From: Falsiruegeria mediterranea M17
GTDB taxonomy: Bacteria; Pseudomonadota; Alphaproteobacteria; Rhodobacterales; Rhodobacteraceae
Length of the DNA stretch: 64,000 bases
Direction of reading: 5' to 3'
Assembly: GCF_900302455.1 (NCBI RefSeq)
Contig: NZ_ONZG01000003.1
Coordinates: 248,001-312,000 of the forward strand
Both the position numbers and the translations under genes were made by a program. How positions within the stretch are numbered: position 1 is the first letter of the stretch; every line of letters begins with the position of its first letter. The notes beneath the pieces were generated by a model. It ran no database searches and was not told the origin of the DNA. It saw only the letters and a list, made by a program, of their open reading frames with translations. Positions 1-8,943 of the stretch are shown in pieces.

Positions 1-370
1 TCCCTGGCACACCCCGCCAGTCGGGCAGACCGACGAGGGTCAATCGCTGATCGTTGCAAGAACCCTGCGTGGCCAGAAGTTGATCCAGGATGCGATCCGC
101 GCAGGCGTGCTGATTGCCACACCTCAGTCCCGTGACGTGATCGAACGGGCGCAGCCGAACCTGAAGAACACGCATGGCGCTGTGTGGGGCAGGGTGCTGG
201 CCATGCGGCTCGTCGGCATTTCAGCACCTTCGGCCAAGGGACAGCGCCTGTTCTCCATGTGGCTGAGCCTGACGCCCAAGCAGAAGCTACAATCGGTGCT
301 GGGCACCTGGAAGCGCATCCTGCGCGAACGTTTGTGGCGTCGAGTGAGTGTCAGTGAGGGTGCGAAATGA
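1..370 (+). CDS. FrhB/FdhB-like protein, C-terminal part (partial at left edge)
   Basis: The reading frame is open from base 2 and ends at TGA 368-370, so only the last 122 residues are visible. The segment with the pattern G-Q-S-L-I-V-A-R-T-x-R-G followed by an AI-x-x-G-x-L stretch resembles the C-terminal domain of the coenzyme F420 hydrogenase/dehydrogenase beta subunit family. That family often appears in bacterial polysaccharide clusters, where its role is not settled (pyruvyl transfer or redox have been suggested). Its stop overlaps the ATG of the next gene (ATGA), so it belongs to the exopolysaccharide operon. The Fe-S N-terminal part lies outside the window. Confidence 0.7.
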   Translation, partial: PWHTPPVGQTDEGQSLIVARTLRGQKLIQDAIRAGVLIATPQSRDVIERAQPNLKNTHGAVWGRVLAMRLVGISAPSAKGQRLFSMWLSLTPKQKLQSVLGTWKRILRERLWRRVSVSEGAK

Positions 371-1359
371 GCATGCATCTCACCTTGGCCGAGGCATTTG
401 GCAGAGGGCGGAACGCCAATCTGGACGCGCTGCGCCTGCTTTTGGCCGCTTGCGTCATTGTCAGCCACGCCTGGCCACTGACCCTTGGCCCCGGCACGGC
501 AGAGCCGCTGCTTGACCGGACGGGCCGGTCATTAGGCGGATGGGCGGTGGTGCTGTTCTTCTTCCTCTCGGGTCTCTTGATCACGGCCAGCAGTCAGCGC
601 CGCTCGGCAGTTGCTTTTTGGCGCGCTCGGATCAGGCGGATTTTTCCGGGGCTTGGCGTTGCGGTTTTGGTTACGCTGCTTCTGGCGCAGGTCAGCGGGG
701 CAACGGCGGATCTGCGCGAAAGCACCGTTTGGGCCATGCGCGCCATCACGCTGGTATCGATTGAGCATCGGTTGAGCGGGGCCTTTGTAGACAACCCCTA
801 TCCGCTGGTGCTCAATGGCCCGCTGTGGAGCCTGTTTTATGAAATCGCGGCTTATGTGCTTTGTGCCGTCATTGCCCTGGCCACGCCGCGCAGGCGGTTG
901 GCCTGGATCGGCGCACTGCTCACCGCGACAACCTTGGGGCTGCTGTGGAACGGGCCGTTGCCGCACCGGGTAGACACGGCGTTGCCACTGTTCCTTGCCT
1001 TTGGATTCGGCATGGCCGCGCATGACCTGCGCGCCTCCTTGGCGCTGTTACCATCACTGGGTGCGCTTTTGGTGCTGAGTGTGCCGCTGCTGCCCGCGCC
1101 GCTGGCCATTCCTGCTGTCTGCTACGGCATCCTGTCGCTGGCCTTGGTGGCCCCGCAGGTCAGGCTGTCGGCTGACTATTCCTATGGCCTTTATATCTAT
1201 GGCTGGCCGGTGGCGCAGAGCGTGCTGTGGCTTGCCCCCGGCCTCTCTCCCGCGTCGCTGGCGGTGCTGAGCCTGGCCGCGACCATGCCGTTTGCCATCG
1301 CCAGCTGGCATCTGGTTGAGCACCCCGCCACCCGCCGCCGCGCGCAGGTCGCCGCATGA
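367..1359 (+). CDS. membrane acyltransferase, OafA/acyltransferase-3 family
   Basis: This 330-residue polytopic protein opens with the typical acyltransferase-3 sequence R-N-x-N-L-D-A-L-R-L-L-L-A-A-C-V-I-V-S-H, whose early histidine is the family catalytic residue. Around ten hydrophobic segments follow. Such enzymes acetylate or otherwise acylate sugars of surface polysaccharides on the periplasmic side of the inner membrane. The gene overlaps its neighbours by ATGA on both sides, which indicates translational coupling in the exopolysaccharide operon. The length is normal for the family. The acyl group and acceptor sugar cannot be read from the sequence. Confidence 0.88.
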   Translation: MSMHLTLAEAFGRGRNANLDALRLLLAACVIVSHAWPLTLGPGTAEPLLDRTGRSLGGWAVVLFFFLSGLLITASSQRRSAVAFWRARIRRIFPGLGVAVLVTLLLAQVSGATADLRESTVWAMRAITLVSIEHRLSGAFVDNPYPLVLNGPLWSLFYEIAAYVLCAVIALATPRRRLAWIGALLTATTLGLLWNGPLPHRVDTALPLFLAFGFGMAAHDLRASLALLPSLGALLVLSVPLLPAPLAIPAVCYGILSLALVAPQVRLSADYSYGLYIYGWPVAQSVLWLAPGLSPASLAVLSLAATMPFAIASWHLVEHPATRRRAQVAA

Positions 1360-2663
1360 GCACGACAGCCGCCAAAACCCGCACCTTGTTTGGTGTGCCG
1401 TTGGCGATCGCCATCTTTATGGTGGCGATGATGTTGCCGACGGCGGTGTCGCTTAACCTGGGCGGGCTGAGGCTTTCGGCCTATCGGGTGGTGCTGATTG
1501 TGATGATCTTGCCGATGCTATTGCAACTGGTGTCCGGGCGGCAGGGCAAGGTGACGCTTTTTGACGGGTTGATCCTGGCCCATTGCACCTGGGCCATATT
1601 TGCGCTGATCAACTGGGGCGGGTTGGCGCAGGGAATTGAATCGGGCGGCATCTATTTCGTCGAATGCGCCGGGGCTTATCTGATCGGGCGGCTTTACATC
1701 CGCTCGCATCAGGACTTTGTGGCGATGTCTTATGCCTATGTGGGGCTGGTGCTGACCACGCTGCTGTTTACCGTGCCCGAGGCGCTGACCGGCATTCACA
1801 TCCTGCACGACAGCATCTCGGCCGCGTTTGGAGGCAGGCCAGCAGCCTATATCGAGCCGCGCATGGGGATTGAGCGCACTTTCGGCCCCTTTGACCATCC
1901 GATCCTTTACGGGGTCTTTTCGGCCTCGGCCTTTTCCCTGGCCTATTTTGTGATTGCCGAAAAGCGATTGAGCAATCTGTCGGGCATGGCCAAGGTGGCG
2001 GGCGTTGGGCTTGCCACGTTCATGTCGGCTTCGGGCGGGCCTTATGTGGTGCTGATCATGCAGGGCTTTGTCGCCCTATGGGAACGCGTCTTGGGCAAGT
2101 TCAAAGGCCGTTGGACCGCACTTTTCTCTTTGTTTGGGTTGGCCTACCTCGCGATTGACCTGTTGTCGACCAAGACGCCGTTTCATGTCTTCGTCAACTA
2201 CCTGACATTCTCCAAAGAGTCGGCCTACAACCGGATTTTGATCTTTGAGTACGGCACCGCCGAGGTTGCGCGCTATCCGCTTTTTGGGATTGGACTGGGC
2301 CAATGGGAGCGTCCGGTCTGGATGTCCGACAGCATGGACAACTTTTGGCTGGTAACGGCCGTGCGCTATGGGCTGCCTGCCCTTTTGCTGCTTGTTGGGC
2401 TGCTTCTGGGACTGGTCTGGGCCGTTGGTCGACGCAAGGGCCTGCCTGTTGAATGGAAACGGGCGCGTCATGCCTGGGCCTTTACCCTGTTCGGGATCAG
2501 CGTCGCGGCGGCCACGGTTCATCTGTGGAACGCGCTCTTTGTGCTTTTCTTCTTCCTTGTTGGGGCCGGCAGTTGGCTGTTGGATGCCCGCCCGACCTCT
2601 TCTGTCGTTAACCGATCCTTTGCACCTGTTCGGCCCCAATTGCAGCCAGAACGGTTATTTTGA
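1356..2663 (+). CDS. O-antigen ligase/polymerase-like membrane protein (Wzy type)
   Basis: The 435-residue product is almost entirely hydrophobic, with about twelve predicted membrane segments. A long loop near residues 150-190 holds a G-P-F-D-H-P-I-L motif resembling the Wzy/O-antigen-ligase loop, where H and R residues are functionally important. A G-I-G-L-G-Q-W segment follows in the second half. The likely role is polymerising exopolysaccharide repeat units at the periplasmic face of the inner membrane. The start overlaps the acyltransferase stop. A ligase role cannot be excluded by sequence alone. Confidence 0.78.
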   Translation: MSTTAAKTRTLFGVPLAIAIFMVAMMLPTAVSLNLGGLRLSAYRVVLIVMILPMLLQLVSGRQGKVTLFDGLILAHCTWAIFALINWGGLAQGIESGGIYFVECAGAYLIGRLYIRSHQDFVAMSYAYVGLVLTTLLFTVPEALTGIHILHDSISAAFGGRPAAYIEPRMGIERTFGPFDHPILYGVFSASAFSLAYFVIAEKRLSNLSGMAKVAGVGLATFMSASGGPYVVLIMQGFVALWERVLGKFKGRWTALFSLFGLAYLAIDLLSTKTPFHVFVNYLTFSKESAYNRILIFEYGTAEVARYPLFGIGLGQWERPVWMSDSMDNFWLVTAVRYGLPALLLLVGLLLGLVWAVGRRKGLPVEWKRARHAWAFTLFGISVAAATVHLWNALFVLFFFLVGAGSWLLDARPTSSVVNRSFAPVRPQLQPERLF

Positions 2664-2688
2664 GCCCACTTAGAGAAAGCCCCGAACC

Positions 2689-3636
2689 ATGGATATTTCG
2701 ATTGTCATCGTGAATTGGAACACATGTGATCTGTTGCGGGATTGCCTGCGCAGCGTGTTTGACGGGTTGCGGGGGCTGGAGGCCGAGGTTTTGGTGGTCG
2801 ACAACGCGTCTGGCGACGCTTCGGTCGGCATGGTTCAAGCCGAGTTTCCGCAAGTGGCGCTGATCGAGAGCGAGCAGAACCTCGGCTTTGCCGGTGGCAA
2901 CAACCTGGCCCTGCGCCATGCTGCGGGCCGCTATGTCATGCTGCTCAATACGGACACTTTGGTACACGGAACCGTTCTGCCCAAGTCGATCGAGTGGATG
3001 GACAACCACCCCGAAATCGCCGTGATGGGGCCGCGTGTTTTGAACACGGACGGCACCGTCCAACCATCGTGCAGCGCCTTCCCATCGCTCAAGTACCTGA
3101 TCCTTCAGGCGCTTGGTTTGACCCGCATTGGAAAGCTGGACAGTTACCGCATGACAGGTTGGGACAGGTCAACCGAGCGCCAGGTCGATGTGATCTCGGG
3201 TGCTGCGATGGTGGTGCGCCGTGAAGCGATGGAGCAGATTGGTCTGCTGGATGAGGCGTTCTTTTTCTACGGGGAAGAGACGGATTGGTGCCTACGGTTT
3301 GCCCAAGCGGGATGGGGCGTGACCTATGTCCCCCTTCCCGCCGTGACCCATTTTGGCGGCGGCGCCGTCGCCAAGTTCAACCATCGGCGTGATGTCATGA
3401 TGACCGAGGGCGTCACCCGCCTGCACCGCAAGCATGGCGGCATTCTTGCAGGGATGGCGTGTTTTGCGGTTCTGACCTTTCACAACACGTCACGCGCGGT
3501 GTTTTGGACGGCTTTGGGATTGGTACGGCCGCGCCGCGCCGGGAACCGCGCGCTGCACTTCCTGTCGGTGGTACGGGATCTGCCGCGTGCATGGCCCAAG
3601 TTGAGATCCGCGTCGACCAATCGGGCAGCCCAATGA
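2689..3636 (+). CDS. glycosyltransferase family 2 (rhamnosyltransferase-like)
   Basis: The 315-residue protein starts with the GT2 fold signature S-I-V-I-V-N-W-N, followed by V-V-D-N-A-S-G-D and a nucleotide-sugar/metal motif in L-L-N-T-D-T. A later F-F-F-Y-G-E-E-T-D-W-C-L-R segment is typical of the rhamnosyltransferase-like subgroup (ED catalytic region). It probably adds one sugar of the exopolysaccharide repeat unit in the cytoplasm. It is preceded by a 25-bp gap from the polymerase gene, and its TGA overlaps the ATG of the next glycosyltransferase. Confidence 0.88.
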   Translation: MDISIVIVNWNTCDLLRDCLRSVFDGLRGLEAEVLVVDNASGDASVGMVQAEFPQVALIESEQNLGFAGGNNLALRHAAGRYVMLLNTDTLVHGTVLPKSIEWMDNHPEIAVMGPRVLNTDGTVQPSCSAFPSLKYLILQALGLTRIGKLDSYRMTGWDRSTERQVDVISGAAMVVRREAMEQIGLLDEAFFFYGEETDWCLRFAQAGWGVTYVPLPAVTHFGGGAVAKFNHRRDVMMTEGVTRLHRKHGGILAGMACFAVLTFHNTSRAVFWTALGLVRPRRAGNRALHFLSVVRDLPRAWPKLRSASTNRAAQ

Positions 3637-4871
3637 TGCGCGTCCTGCTGATCGCCCCAAATGTCGATGCAACGGATGTCGGCGAGGCCCTGATCGCCTT
3701 CAAATGGGCCCGAGCGCTGTCAGAGCGCGTGGACTTGACCCTGTTGACCTTTCAACGTGACGGGCGTGAGAGCGTCGCGGCTCAGCTGCCAATGGCCAAG
3801 GTTGTCACCTGGCCCGAGCCTGCATGGGCCAGAAAACACGAGCGACTGAACGCCATGCTCAAACCTGCATGGCCCGTGTTTGCACGTCACGTGCGTCGTT
3901 GGATCACGGATCAATTGAAACGGAATGAGCGTTTCGACATTGCTCACCAGCTGATGCCCCAAGCGGCGCGCTATGCCTCGCCGTTGCGCCATTTCGACAT
4001 GCCCTTTGTCATTGGCCCCTTGGGTGGCGCGTTGGAAACGCCCGAGGCCTTTCGCTCCGAAGTTGCAAGCGCGCCACTTTTCACCCGGCTGCGGGCATTG
4101 GATGCCTATCGTTTTCGGCATGATCCCTGGTTGCGTGCCAGCTATTCGCAGGCAGCCTGCATTCTGGGTGTCGCACCCTACGTGCGGGATGTCCTGGGCG
4201 ATGTGCCTTTGCAGCGGTTCGAAGCAATGCTTGAACTTGGCATCGACGATGTCGAGCCTGAGGTCGCTCGCCCGCAGCTTCCTGGTCAAATGCGCGTCCT
4301 GCATGTGGGCCGCGCCGTGCGCACAAAAGGTTTGCGTGACACGGTACGTGCATTGGCACACTTGCGGGACATGCCCGGGATCACTCTGACCAGCGCGGGC
4401 AGCGGAGAGGAACTTGACCTGTGCCGAGCAGAGGCGGAGCGCCTTGGCGTGTCCGACCGTGTCGAGTTTCTGGGCCAGGTGCCCCGCGACCAGCTAGAAA
4501 CGCTTTATGCGTCGCACGACGTGTTCTGCTTTCCATCGTTTCGTGAACCCGCCGGCGGTGTCTTGTACGAGGCGATGCGCCATGGGTTGCCCGTCGTGAC
4601 GGCCAACCGTGGTGGTCCGGGTTGGATCGTGGACGATACATGCGGTCTGCGTTTGCCGGTGGAGACCCCGGAACAGCTGGCGAAGGGTGTTGCCGACGCC
4701 CTGCGATCACTGGCTCAGGACGCACCATCGCGGACCCGTCTGGGCGCGGGCGCCAAGGCCAAGGTCCTGCGTGAGGGACTGTGGTCCTCCAAGGCGGATC
4801 GCCTTGTTGACCTCTATGCTGATCTGCTGCCAACTGCGATTAGACAGCGTTCTATCCCAAAGCATAGCTAG
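3633..4871 (+). CDS. glycosyltransferase family 4
   Basis: The start is placed at the first of two adjacent ATG codons (3633 and 3636), which overlaps the previous stop, because family homology begins at V-L-L-I-A-P-N. A longer in-frame extension upstream lies inside the previous gene. The 412-residue protein shows the GT-B layout: a C-terminal domain with L-H-V-G-R-A-V-R-T-K-G, a V-E-F-L-G segment and the retaining-GT motif F-P-S-F-R-E-P-x-G-x-V-L-Y-E-A-M. It should be an inverting-independent retaining enzyme that transfers a hexose-type sugar onto the growing lipid-linked repeat unit. It is the last gene before a hairpin at 4874. Confidence 0.87.
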   Translation: MMRVLLIAPNVDATDVGEALIAFKWARALSERVDLTLLTFQRDGRESVAAQLPMAKVVTWPEPAWARKHERLNAMLKPAWPVFARHVRRWITDQLKRNERFDIAHQLMPQAARYASPLRHFDMPFVIGPLGGALETPEAFRSEVASAPLFTRLRALDAYRFRHDPWLRASYSQAACILGVAPYVRDVLGDVPLQRFEAMLELGIDDVEPEVARPQLPGQMRVLHVGRAVRTKGLRDTVRALAHLRDMPGITLTSAGSGEELDLCRAEAERLGVSDRVEFLGQVPRDQLETLYASHDVFCFPSFREPAGGVLYEAMRHGLPVVTANRGGPGWIVDDTCGLRLPVETPEQLAKGVADALRSLAQDAPSRTRLGAGAKAKVLREGLWSSKADRLVDLYADLLPTAIRQRSIPKHS

Positions 4872-4873
4872 GC

Positions 4874-4897
4874 TCACCTTTATCGGCGCAAAGGTGA
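4874..4897 (+). terminator. hairpin after the GT4 gene, possible terminator or attenuator
   Basis: The arms TCACCTTT and AAAGGTGA pair perfectly over eight bases around an 8-base loop three bases after the GT4 stop, and CTTTTG follows. A competing pairing (CGCAAA with TTTTGCG) is also possible. In the remaining 80 bp before the next gene a weak promoter can be drawn (TTGCGA at 4901, TATGAC at 4923). This suggests that the genes from 4978 can be transcribed separately. Confidence 0.4.
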
Positions 4898-4977
4898 CTT
4901 TTGCGACTGCACATCAAGGGGTTATGACACGCTAGATTTGTTCTCAAGGCATCGAAGAGAAGCTTGGGAGCATATCA

Positions 4978-5445
4978 ATGACTAAACATTCACGCCAAAA
5001 ACCCGTCGTTCTTGCCGTCTCGTCCGGAGGCGGTCACTGGGTTCAGATGCAACACCTTGCACCTGCCTTTGACGGGACCGAGGTGCATTACGCCACCACG
5101 GATAGCACCGCGGCTGACCGGGTGCGTGACGGCCATGTTCACACCTATCCGGATGCCAACAAGGACACGCCGCTGCGTCTGGCTCTTTGCGCGCTGCGGC
5201 TGGCCTGGATCGTGCTGCGCCTGCGTCCTGATGTGGTGATTTCGACGGGAGCAGCCGGTGGGTTTCTTGCGATCCGAGTGGCACGCCTGATCGGAGCGCG
5301 CACGATGTTCATCGACTCAATTGCCAATGCCCGTTCGTTGTCGATTTCGGCCCGGCTGTCGCTGGATGTGGCAGACCGCGTTCTCTCGCAATGGCCCGCC
5401 GTGGCCGATCTGAGTGGCGCCGAGTACCGCGGCGCAATCATCTGA
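4978..5445 (+). CDS. Alg14/PssD-like glycosyltransferase subunit
   Basis: The 155-residue protein has the glycine-rich start A-V-S-S-G-G-G-H-W and a hydrophobic A-L-R-L-A-W-I-V-L-R-L-R-P-D-V-V-I-S-T-G-A segment. These are typical of the membrane-anchoring Alg14/PssD half of a split GT28-type enzyme. In rhizobia PssD and PssE together transfer a uronic acid in exopolysaccharide synthesis. The following gene (5478) is the Alg13/PssE half, so the two products probably form one enzyme at the inner membrane. A strong GGGAG precedes the ATG. Confidence 0.85.
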   Translation: MTKHSRQKPVVLAVSSGGGHWVQMQHLAPAFDGTEVHYATTDSTAADRVRDGHVHTYPDANKDTPLRLALCALRLAWIVLRLRPDVVISTGAAGGFLAIRVARLIGARTMFIDSIANARSLSISARLSLDVADRVLSQWPAVADLSGAEYRGAII

Positions 5446-5477
5446 ACCTTTCTTCACGACTTCGACGGGATAACCTC

Positions 5478-6020
5478 ATGATTTTCGCAACTGTTGGCAC
5501 ACAACTGCCTTTTCGTCGGATGCTGCATGCTCTGGATGATTGGGCCGGAAGCAATCCGGGTGTTCCAGTCCTGGCTCAGACGGGCGATGGCCAATGTGCA
5601 TTCCACCATATGGAAACGGTCGAGCATCTGGGTCAACGAGAATTTCGTCAACGCTTCAAGGCCGCAAAGTTGATTGTGGCGCATGCGGGCATGGGCACGA
5701 TCCTTTCGGCCGCAGAGTTGGGCAAACCCATCGTCCTGATGCCGCGCAGGTCCGAGTTCGGCGAACACCGCAATGACCATCAGTTGGACACTGCGCAGGA
5801 GATGATGCGCTTGTCGAATGTGACGGTGGCGAATGATGCCGAGGCCTTGCACGAAACCTTGGATTGGTATGCGCGCTATGCGTTCGAAGTCGAGATGATG
5901 CCAATTCAACCTGACGGCGCCAAGCTTGAACCCTTGCTCGATGTCATTCGGACCTTTGTCTGGGGCGGTCACGAGGAACAGCAGCAGGTGTCGTCCAACA
6001 ATGCGGCGCGTTCGCTATGA
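5478..6020 (+). CDS. Alg13/PssE-like glycosyltransferase subunit
   Basis: The start is placed at ATG 5478, 32 bp after the PssD-like stop, because the family begins M-I-F-A-T-V-G-T-Q; longer frames run into the previous gene. The 180-residue product carries the C-terminal half of a GT28 fold: A-H-A-G-M-G-T-I and P-I-V-L-M-P-R-R, then an E-H-R-N-D-H-Q motif that binds the nucleotide sugar. It should pair with the upstream Alg14-like protein. The TGA overlaps the next ATG. Confidence 0.86.
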   Translation: MIFATVGTQLPFRRMLHALDDWAGSNPGVPVLAQTGDGQCAFHHMETVEHLGQREFRQRFKAAKLIVAHAGMGTILSAAELGKPIVLMPRRSEFGEHRNDHQLDTAQEMMRLSNVTVANDAEALHETLDWYARYAFEVEMMPIQPDGAKLEPLLDVIRTFVWGGHEEQQQVSSNNAARSL

Positions 6021-6856
6021 CCAAAGCGACAATCCTCATTCCGGCGCATAACGAGGCAGCCGTCATTGGACGCACATTGTGGTTTTTGTCGCGCGGCCTG
6101 AACCTGGCCGAATTCCAGGTCATCGTGATTGCCAACGGTTGTTCGGACGCGACCGCAGCGCGTGCGCGTGCCGCTTTGCCGCAAGCGCAGGTCATCGAAT
6201 GTGATACGGCGGGCAAGTGTCACGCCATGAACCTTGGCTATGCCGCGGCGGACAAGAGCGCGCCGGTTGTCTGCATGGACGCGGATTTGGACGTGACTGC
6301 GGAATCTGTTGCGGCCTTGTCCGTTGCTGTGACTGCCGAAGGGACAGATGCGGCCTGCGGTCGGATGGATGTCGACACCACCCATGCCTCGACTGCGGTG
6401 CGGGCATTTTACCAGGGATGGCGGTCGAACCCCTATTTCGACCGTGGCAAGTTTGGTGGGCTCTTCGCCTTGTCGGCCAAAGGGGCCGAGCAGGTGTTTC
6501 CGCTGCCTGATGTCACGGCTGATGACGAATACATCCGTCGCAGCTTTTGTGACGCGCAGATCGCAACGGTATCAAGGTGCATTTTCGTGGCGCGATCGCC
6601 CACGAAGCTCAGCGCGCTTGTGAGCATCCGCCGCCGCAGTCTGCGGGGTGCGCGAGAGATCTCCAAGTTGGGGTTGCCAAGCCCCGAACGCACCAGCCGG
6701 TTCCGGATGTTGGGTCGGGCGTTCATATCTCCGCGCGATGCGTTGCCAATTGCCATTTTCCTGGCCGTTGTCACCTGGGTGCGATTGGTCTTGCTCTTTG
6801 AAACGTCTCAAAGCCTTCGCTGGGAACGAGACCTGACCTCACGGGTGGTGCGATAA
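6017..6856 (+). CDS. glycosyltransferase family 2
   Basis: This 279-residue protein starts with I-L-I-P-A-H-N-E-A and contains V-I-A-N-G-C-S-D-A-T. The DxD-like metal motif is in V-C-M-D-A-D-L-D, and a D-D-E-Y segment further on is in the position of the ED base. One hydrophobic segment lies near the C terminus (around residues 245-262). It likely adds a sugar during assembly of the exopolysaccharide repeat unit. It overlaps the PssE-like gene by ATGA and is followed two bases later by the chain-length gene. Confidence 0.85.
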   Translation: MTKATILIPAHNEAAVIGRTLWFLSRGLNLAEFQVIVIANGCSDATAARARAALPQAQVIECDTAGKCHAMNLGYAAADKSAPVVCMDADLDVTAESVAALSVAVTAEGTDAACGRMDVDTTHASTAVRAFYQGWRSNPYFDRGKFGGLFALSAKGAEQVFPLPDVTADDEYIRRSFCDAQIATVSRCIFVARSPTKLSALVSIRRRSLRGAREISKLGLPSPERTSRFRMLGRAFISPRDALPIAIFLAVVTWVRLVLLFETSQSLRWERDLTSRVVR

Positions 6857-6858
6857 CC

Positions 6859-8919
6859 ATGGCGCTTGCAGCTCTCTCTCAGCCTGCGGGTGACGATCCG
6901 ATCATGCAGGCCCAACCGTCTACCGAGATCCCGGAACAGAACCCGCTGGTCTCTGGCGCACGGGCAATGCGTGGTCGCTGGAAACGCACCATCGCTGGGG
7001 CTGGGGGACTCGGGTTGATTGGCGCTTGCCTTGGGCTGCTTGCTGGCGATCAGCTTTACGAAGCGCAGGCCATCTTGCGCGTTTTTCCCCAGGAAACCAA
7101 TATTCTCTATTCCACTGGTGAGGCTTCGGTCCTCAAAACCTTTGACAGTTTCGTCAAGGCCGAGACCAGTTATGTTGCCTCGCACCCGGTCATGTCACGG
7201 GCGCATGCGACCATCACAAGCTCTGACCGCGAAACCGCTGAAGGTATGCGGGTTTCGGATTTGTCGGGCTCAATCGAAGTTCGGCGTTCAGACAGCCTGA
7301 TTGTCCTGAAAACCAAAAGCCGCGAACCCGACTTTGCCAAAGCGAAGCTGGACGCCGTTGTGTCGTCGTATCTGAACCTGCAAACCGAGGCCGAGGTGTC
7401 GCGCTCTGCCGTGCGCCTGTCTGAATTGAACGCGCGGGAACTTGAGTTGGTGGACCGATTGGACGACCTGCGCGCGACTCAGCTTGAGGTCGGCGGTGAG
7501 TACGGAATGAACGCTCTAGCCAAGGCACATGTGGAAAAAATCGCCCAGATTGATGCCCTTGCGGCCCGCAAGTCCGAAGTGGCGGCAACCTTGATTGCGC
7601 TGGAAGCCAACAACGGCGGCGCCTCGGCCGATACGTCTGACGAAGAGATCATGCGCGCGACGCTTCTGGATCGGGCGATGGCGGACCTGAACTTTGAACG
7701 GGCCAAATTGATGAGCCAGCTGGCCGGCCTGCGTGCCGGATACCAAGGTCAGAACAATTCCCGGTTCGAATTGAAGGTCAAAGCCAAGCTGGACGAGATC
7801 GAAGTAATCGAAACCGCGCTTGCCGACCGGCGCGAGCAGATCAAGGTGCTGGGTCAGACCGGTGCACTGACCGATGCGTCGGCCGAAGGGCCAGACACCA
7901 GCCTGGCCGACATTCGCGCGCTGTTCACCAAAGTCGAAGGTCAACTGGACGTCGCCCGAAAAGAAGCGTGGGATCTCAACCGCCGCCGGATCGAGCTAGA
8001 CCAGGTTGAACAGGATATCGACCAGGCGCAAAGGCTGCTGGAAGAGACGCGCCGCGCGCTTGAGGTGATCCGCCTGGAATCCGGGCGTGCGTTGCCGGGT
8101 TACGCTGTGCTGATGTCTCCTGCCTCGCTGCCTACCAGCCCGGTCAGTGACAGCCGCAAGATGCTTGCTGCGGGTGGACTTGTCGGCGGAGTGGGCCTGG
8201 CAGTTTTGATTGCTTTGGGGTTGGGTCTGACGGATCGCAGCCTGCGCTTTGCCGAAACTCTGACGCCTGTGGAACATCGTTTGCCGGTGTTGCAGGTCTC
8301 GGATGTGGATTGCAGCGATGACTGTGCCGCTGACCTGCTGCGCAATGAACTGCAACTGCGCCCCTTGCGGCAGCCGCGACTGGTGGGCAAGGCACCGATC
8401 ATCGCAGTCACCTGCGTCACTGATCGCTCCACCACAGAATTGGCGCGTGCCTTGGCGGCCAGCTGCGCGCGCGCTCGGATGAAAGCGCTGTTTGTCGAAG
8501 CTGACATTGGCGTGTCCTCGACCTCGGTCCAGGCAAACCGTTGGCGCAGCGTTCTGAGCCACGAGGGAGGTCAGCCGCGGGCCATGCGTGGCAGCACCGG
8601 TGCCTGGGAGCTGCGCAAGGGGATCGACAGCGACATTGATGACTCGTCTGTTTCCGCCCCGATGGTCCGCACCGCGCTCGACAGTCTGGTGGAAGACTTT
8701 GACGTCATCGTGGTGTCGGCCGGAAGCTTGACCAACCGTCTGGCATGCCAGTTTGTCCTGTCCGCAAGCGATGTGGGTGTTCTGGCAATGCACCCCTCGG
8801 ATCCCAAAGATGCAGTTTTGTCCCAAATCGACCGGCTCGACACATTGCCGCGCAATGGAAGCGTCGCCGTGATGCGCAACGCGCTGTCAAAAGACCCTTG
8901 GCTCAGTGTTCGGACTTGA
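6859..8919 (+). CDS. Wzz/Wzc-like chain-length protein with a degenerate BY-kinase domain
   Basis: The 686-residue protein has a short cytoplasmic start, a membrane segment near residues 45-62, a long periplasmic region rich in coiled coil (about 170-420), a second membrane segment near 435-455, and a cytoplasmic ATPase-like domain. This is the layout of polysaccharide co-polymerases fused to bacterial tyrosine kinases. The kinase motifs are eroded. At the Walker A position (about 515-525) the sequence is C-V-T-D-R-S-T-T with no G-K-S/T. Walker A' reads L-F-V-E-A-D, Walker B reads V-I-V-V-S-A-G, and no tyrosine cluster ends the protein. It probably regulates chain length or scaffolds the assembly complex without phosphorylating. 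Confidence 0.85.
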   Translation: MALAALSQPAGDDPIMQAQPSTEIPEQNPLVSGARAMRGRWKRTIAGAGGLGLIGACLGLLAGDQLYEAQAILRVFPQETNILYSTGEASVLKTFDSFVKAETSYVASHPVMSRAHATITSSDRETAEGMRVSDLSGSIEVRRSDSLIVLKTKSREPDFAKAKLDAVVSSYLNLQTEAEVSRSAVRLSELNARELELVDRLDDLRATQLEVGGEYGMNALAKAHVEKIAQIDALAARKSEVAATLIALEANNGGASADTSDEEIMRATLLDRAMADLNFERAKLMSQLAGLRAGYQGQNNSRFELKVKAKLDEIEVIETALADRREQIKVLGQTGALTDASAEGPDTSLADIRALFTKVEGQLDVARKEAWDLNRRRIELDQVEQDIDQAQRLLEETRRALEVIRLESGRALPGYAVLMSPASLPTSPVSDSRKMLAAGGLVGGVGLAVLIALGLGLTDRSLRFAETLTPVEHRLPVLQVSDVDCSDDCAADLLRNELQLRPLRQPRLVGKAPIIAVTCVTDRSTTELARALAASCARARMKALFVEADIGVSSTSVQANRWRSVLSHEGGQPRAMRGSTGAWELRKGIDSDIDDSSVSAPMVRTALDSLVEDFDVIVVSAGSLTNRLACQFVLSASDVGVLAMHPSDPKDAVLSQIDRLDTLPRNGSVAVMRNALSKDPWLSVRT

Positions 8920-8943
8920 TGCCTTGCACAACAGGAGATCGCC

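Noticed and set aside
6859-8919. Active BY-kinase Wzc/ExoP
   Set aside because: Walker A lacks G-K-S/T, Walker B lacks its aspartate, and there is no tyrosine-rich tail. It is listed as a degenerate kinase instead.
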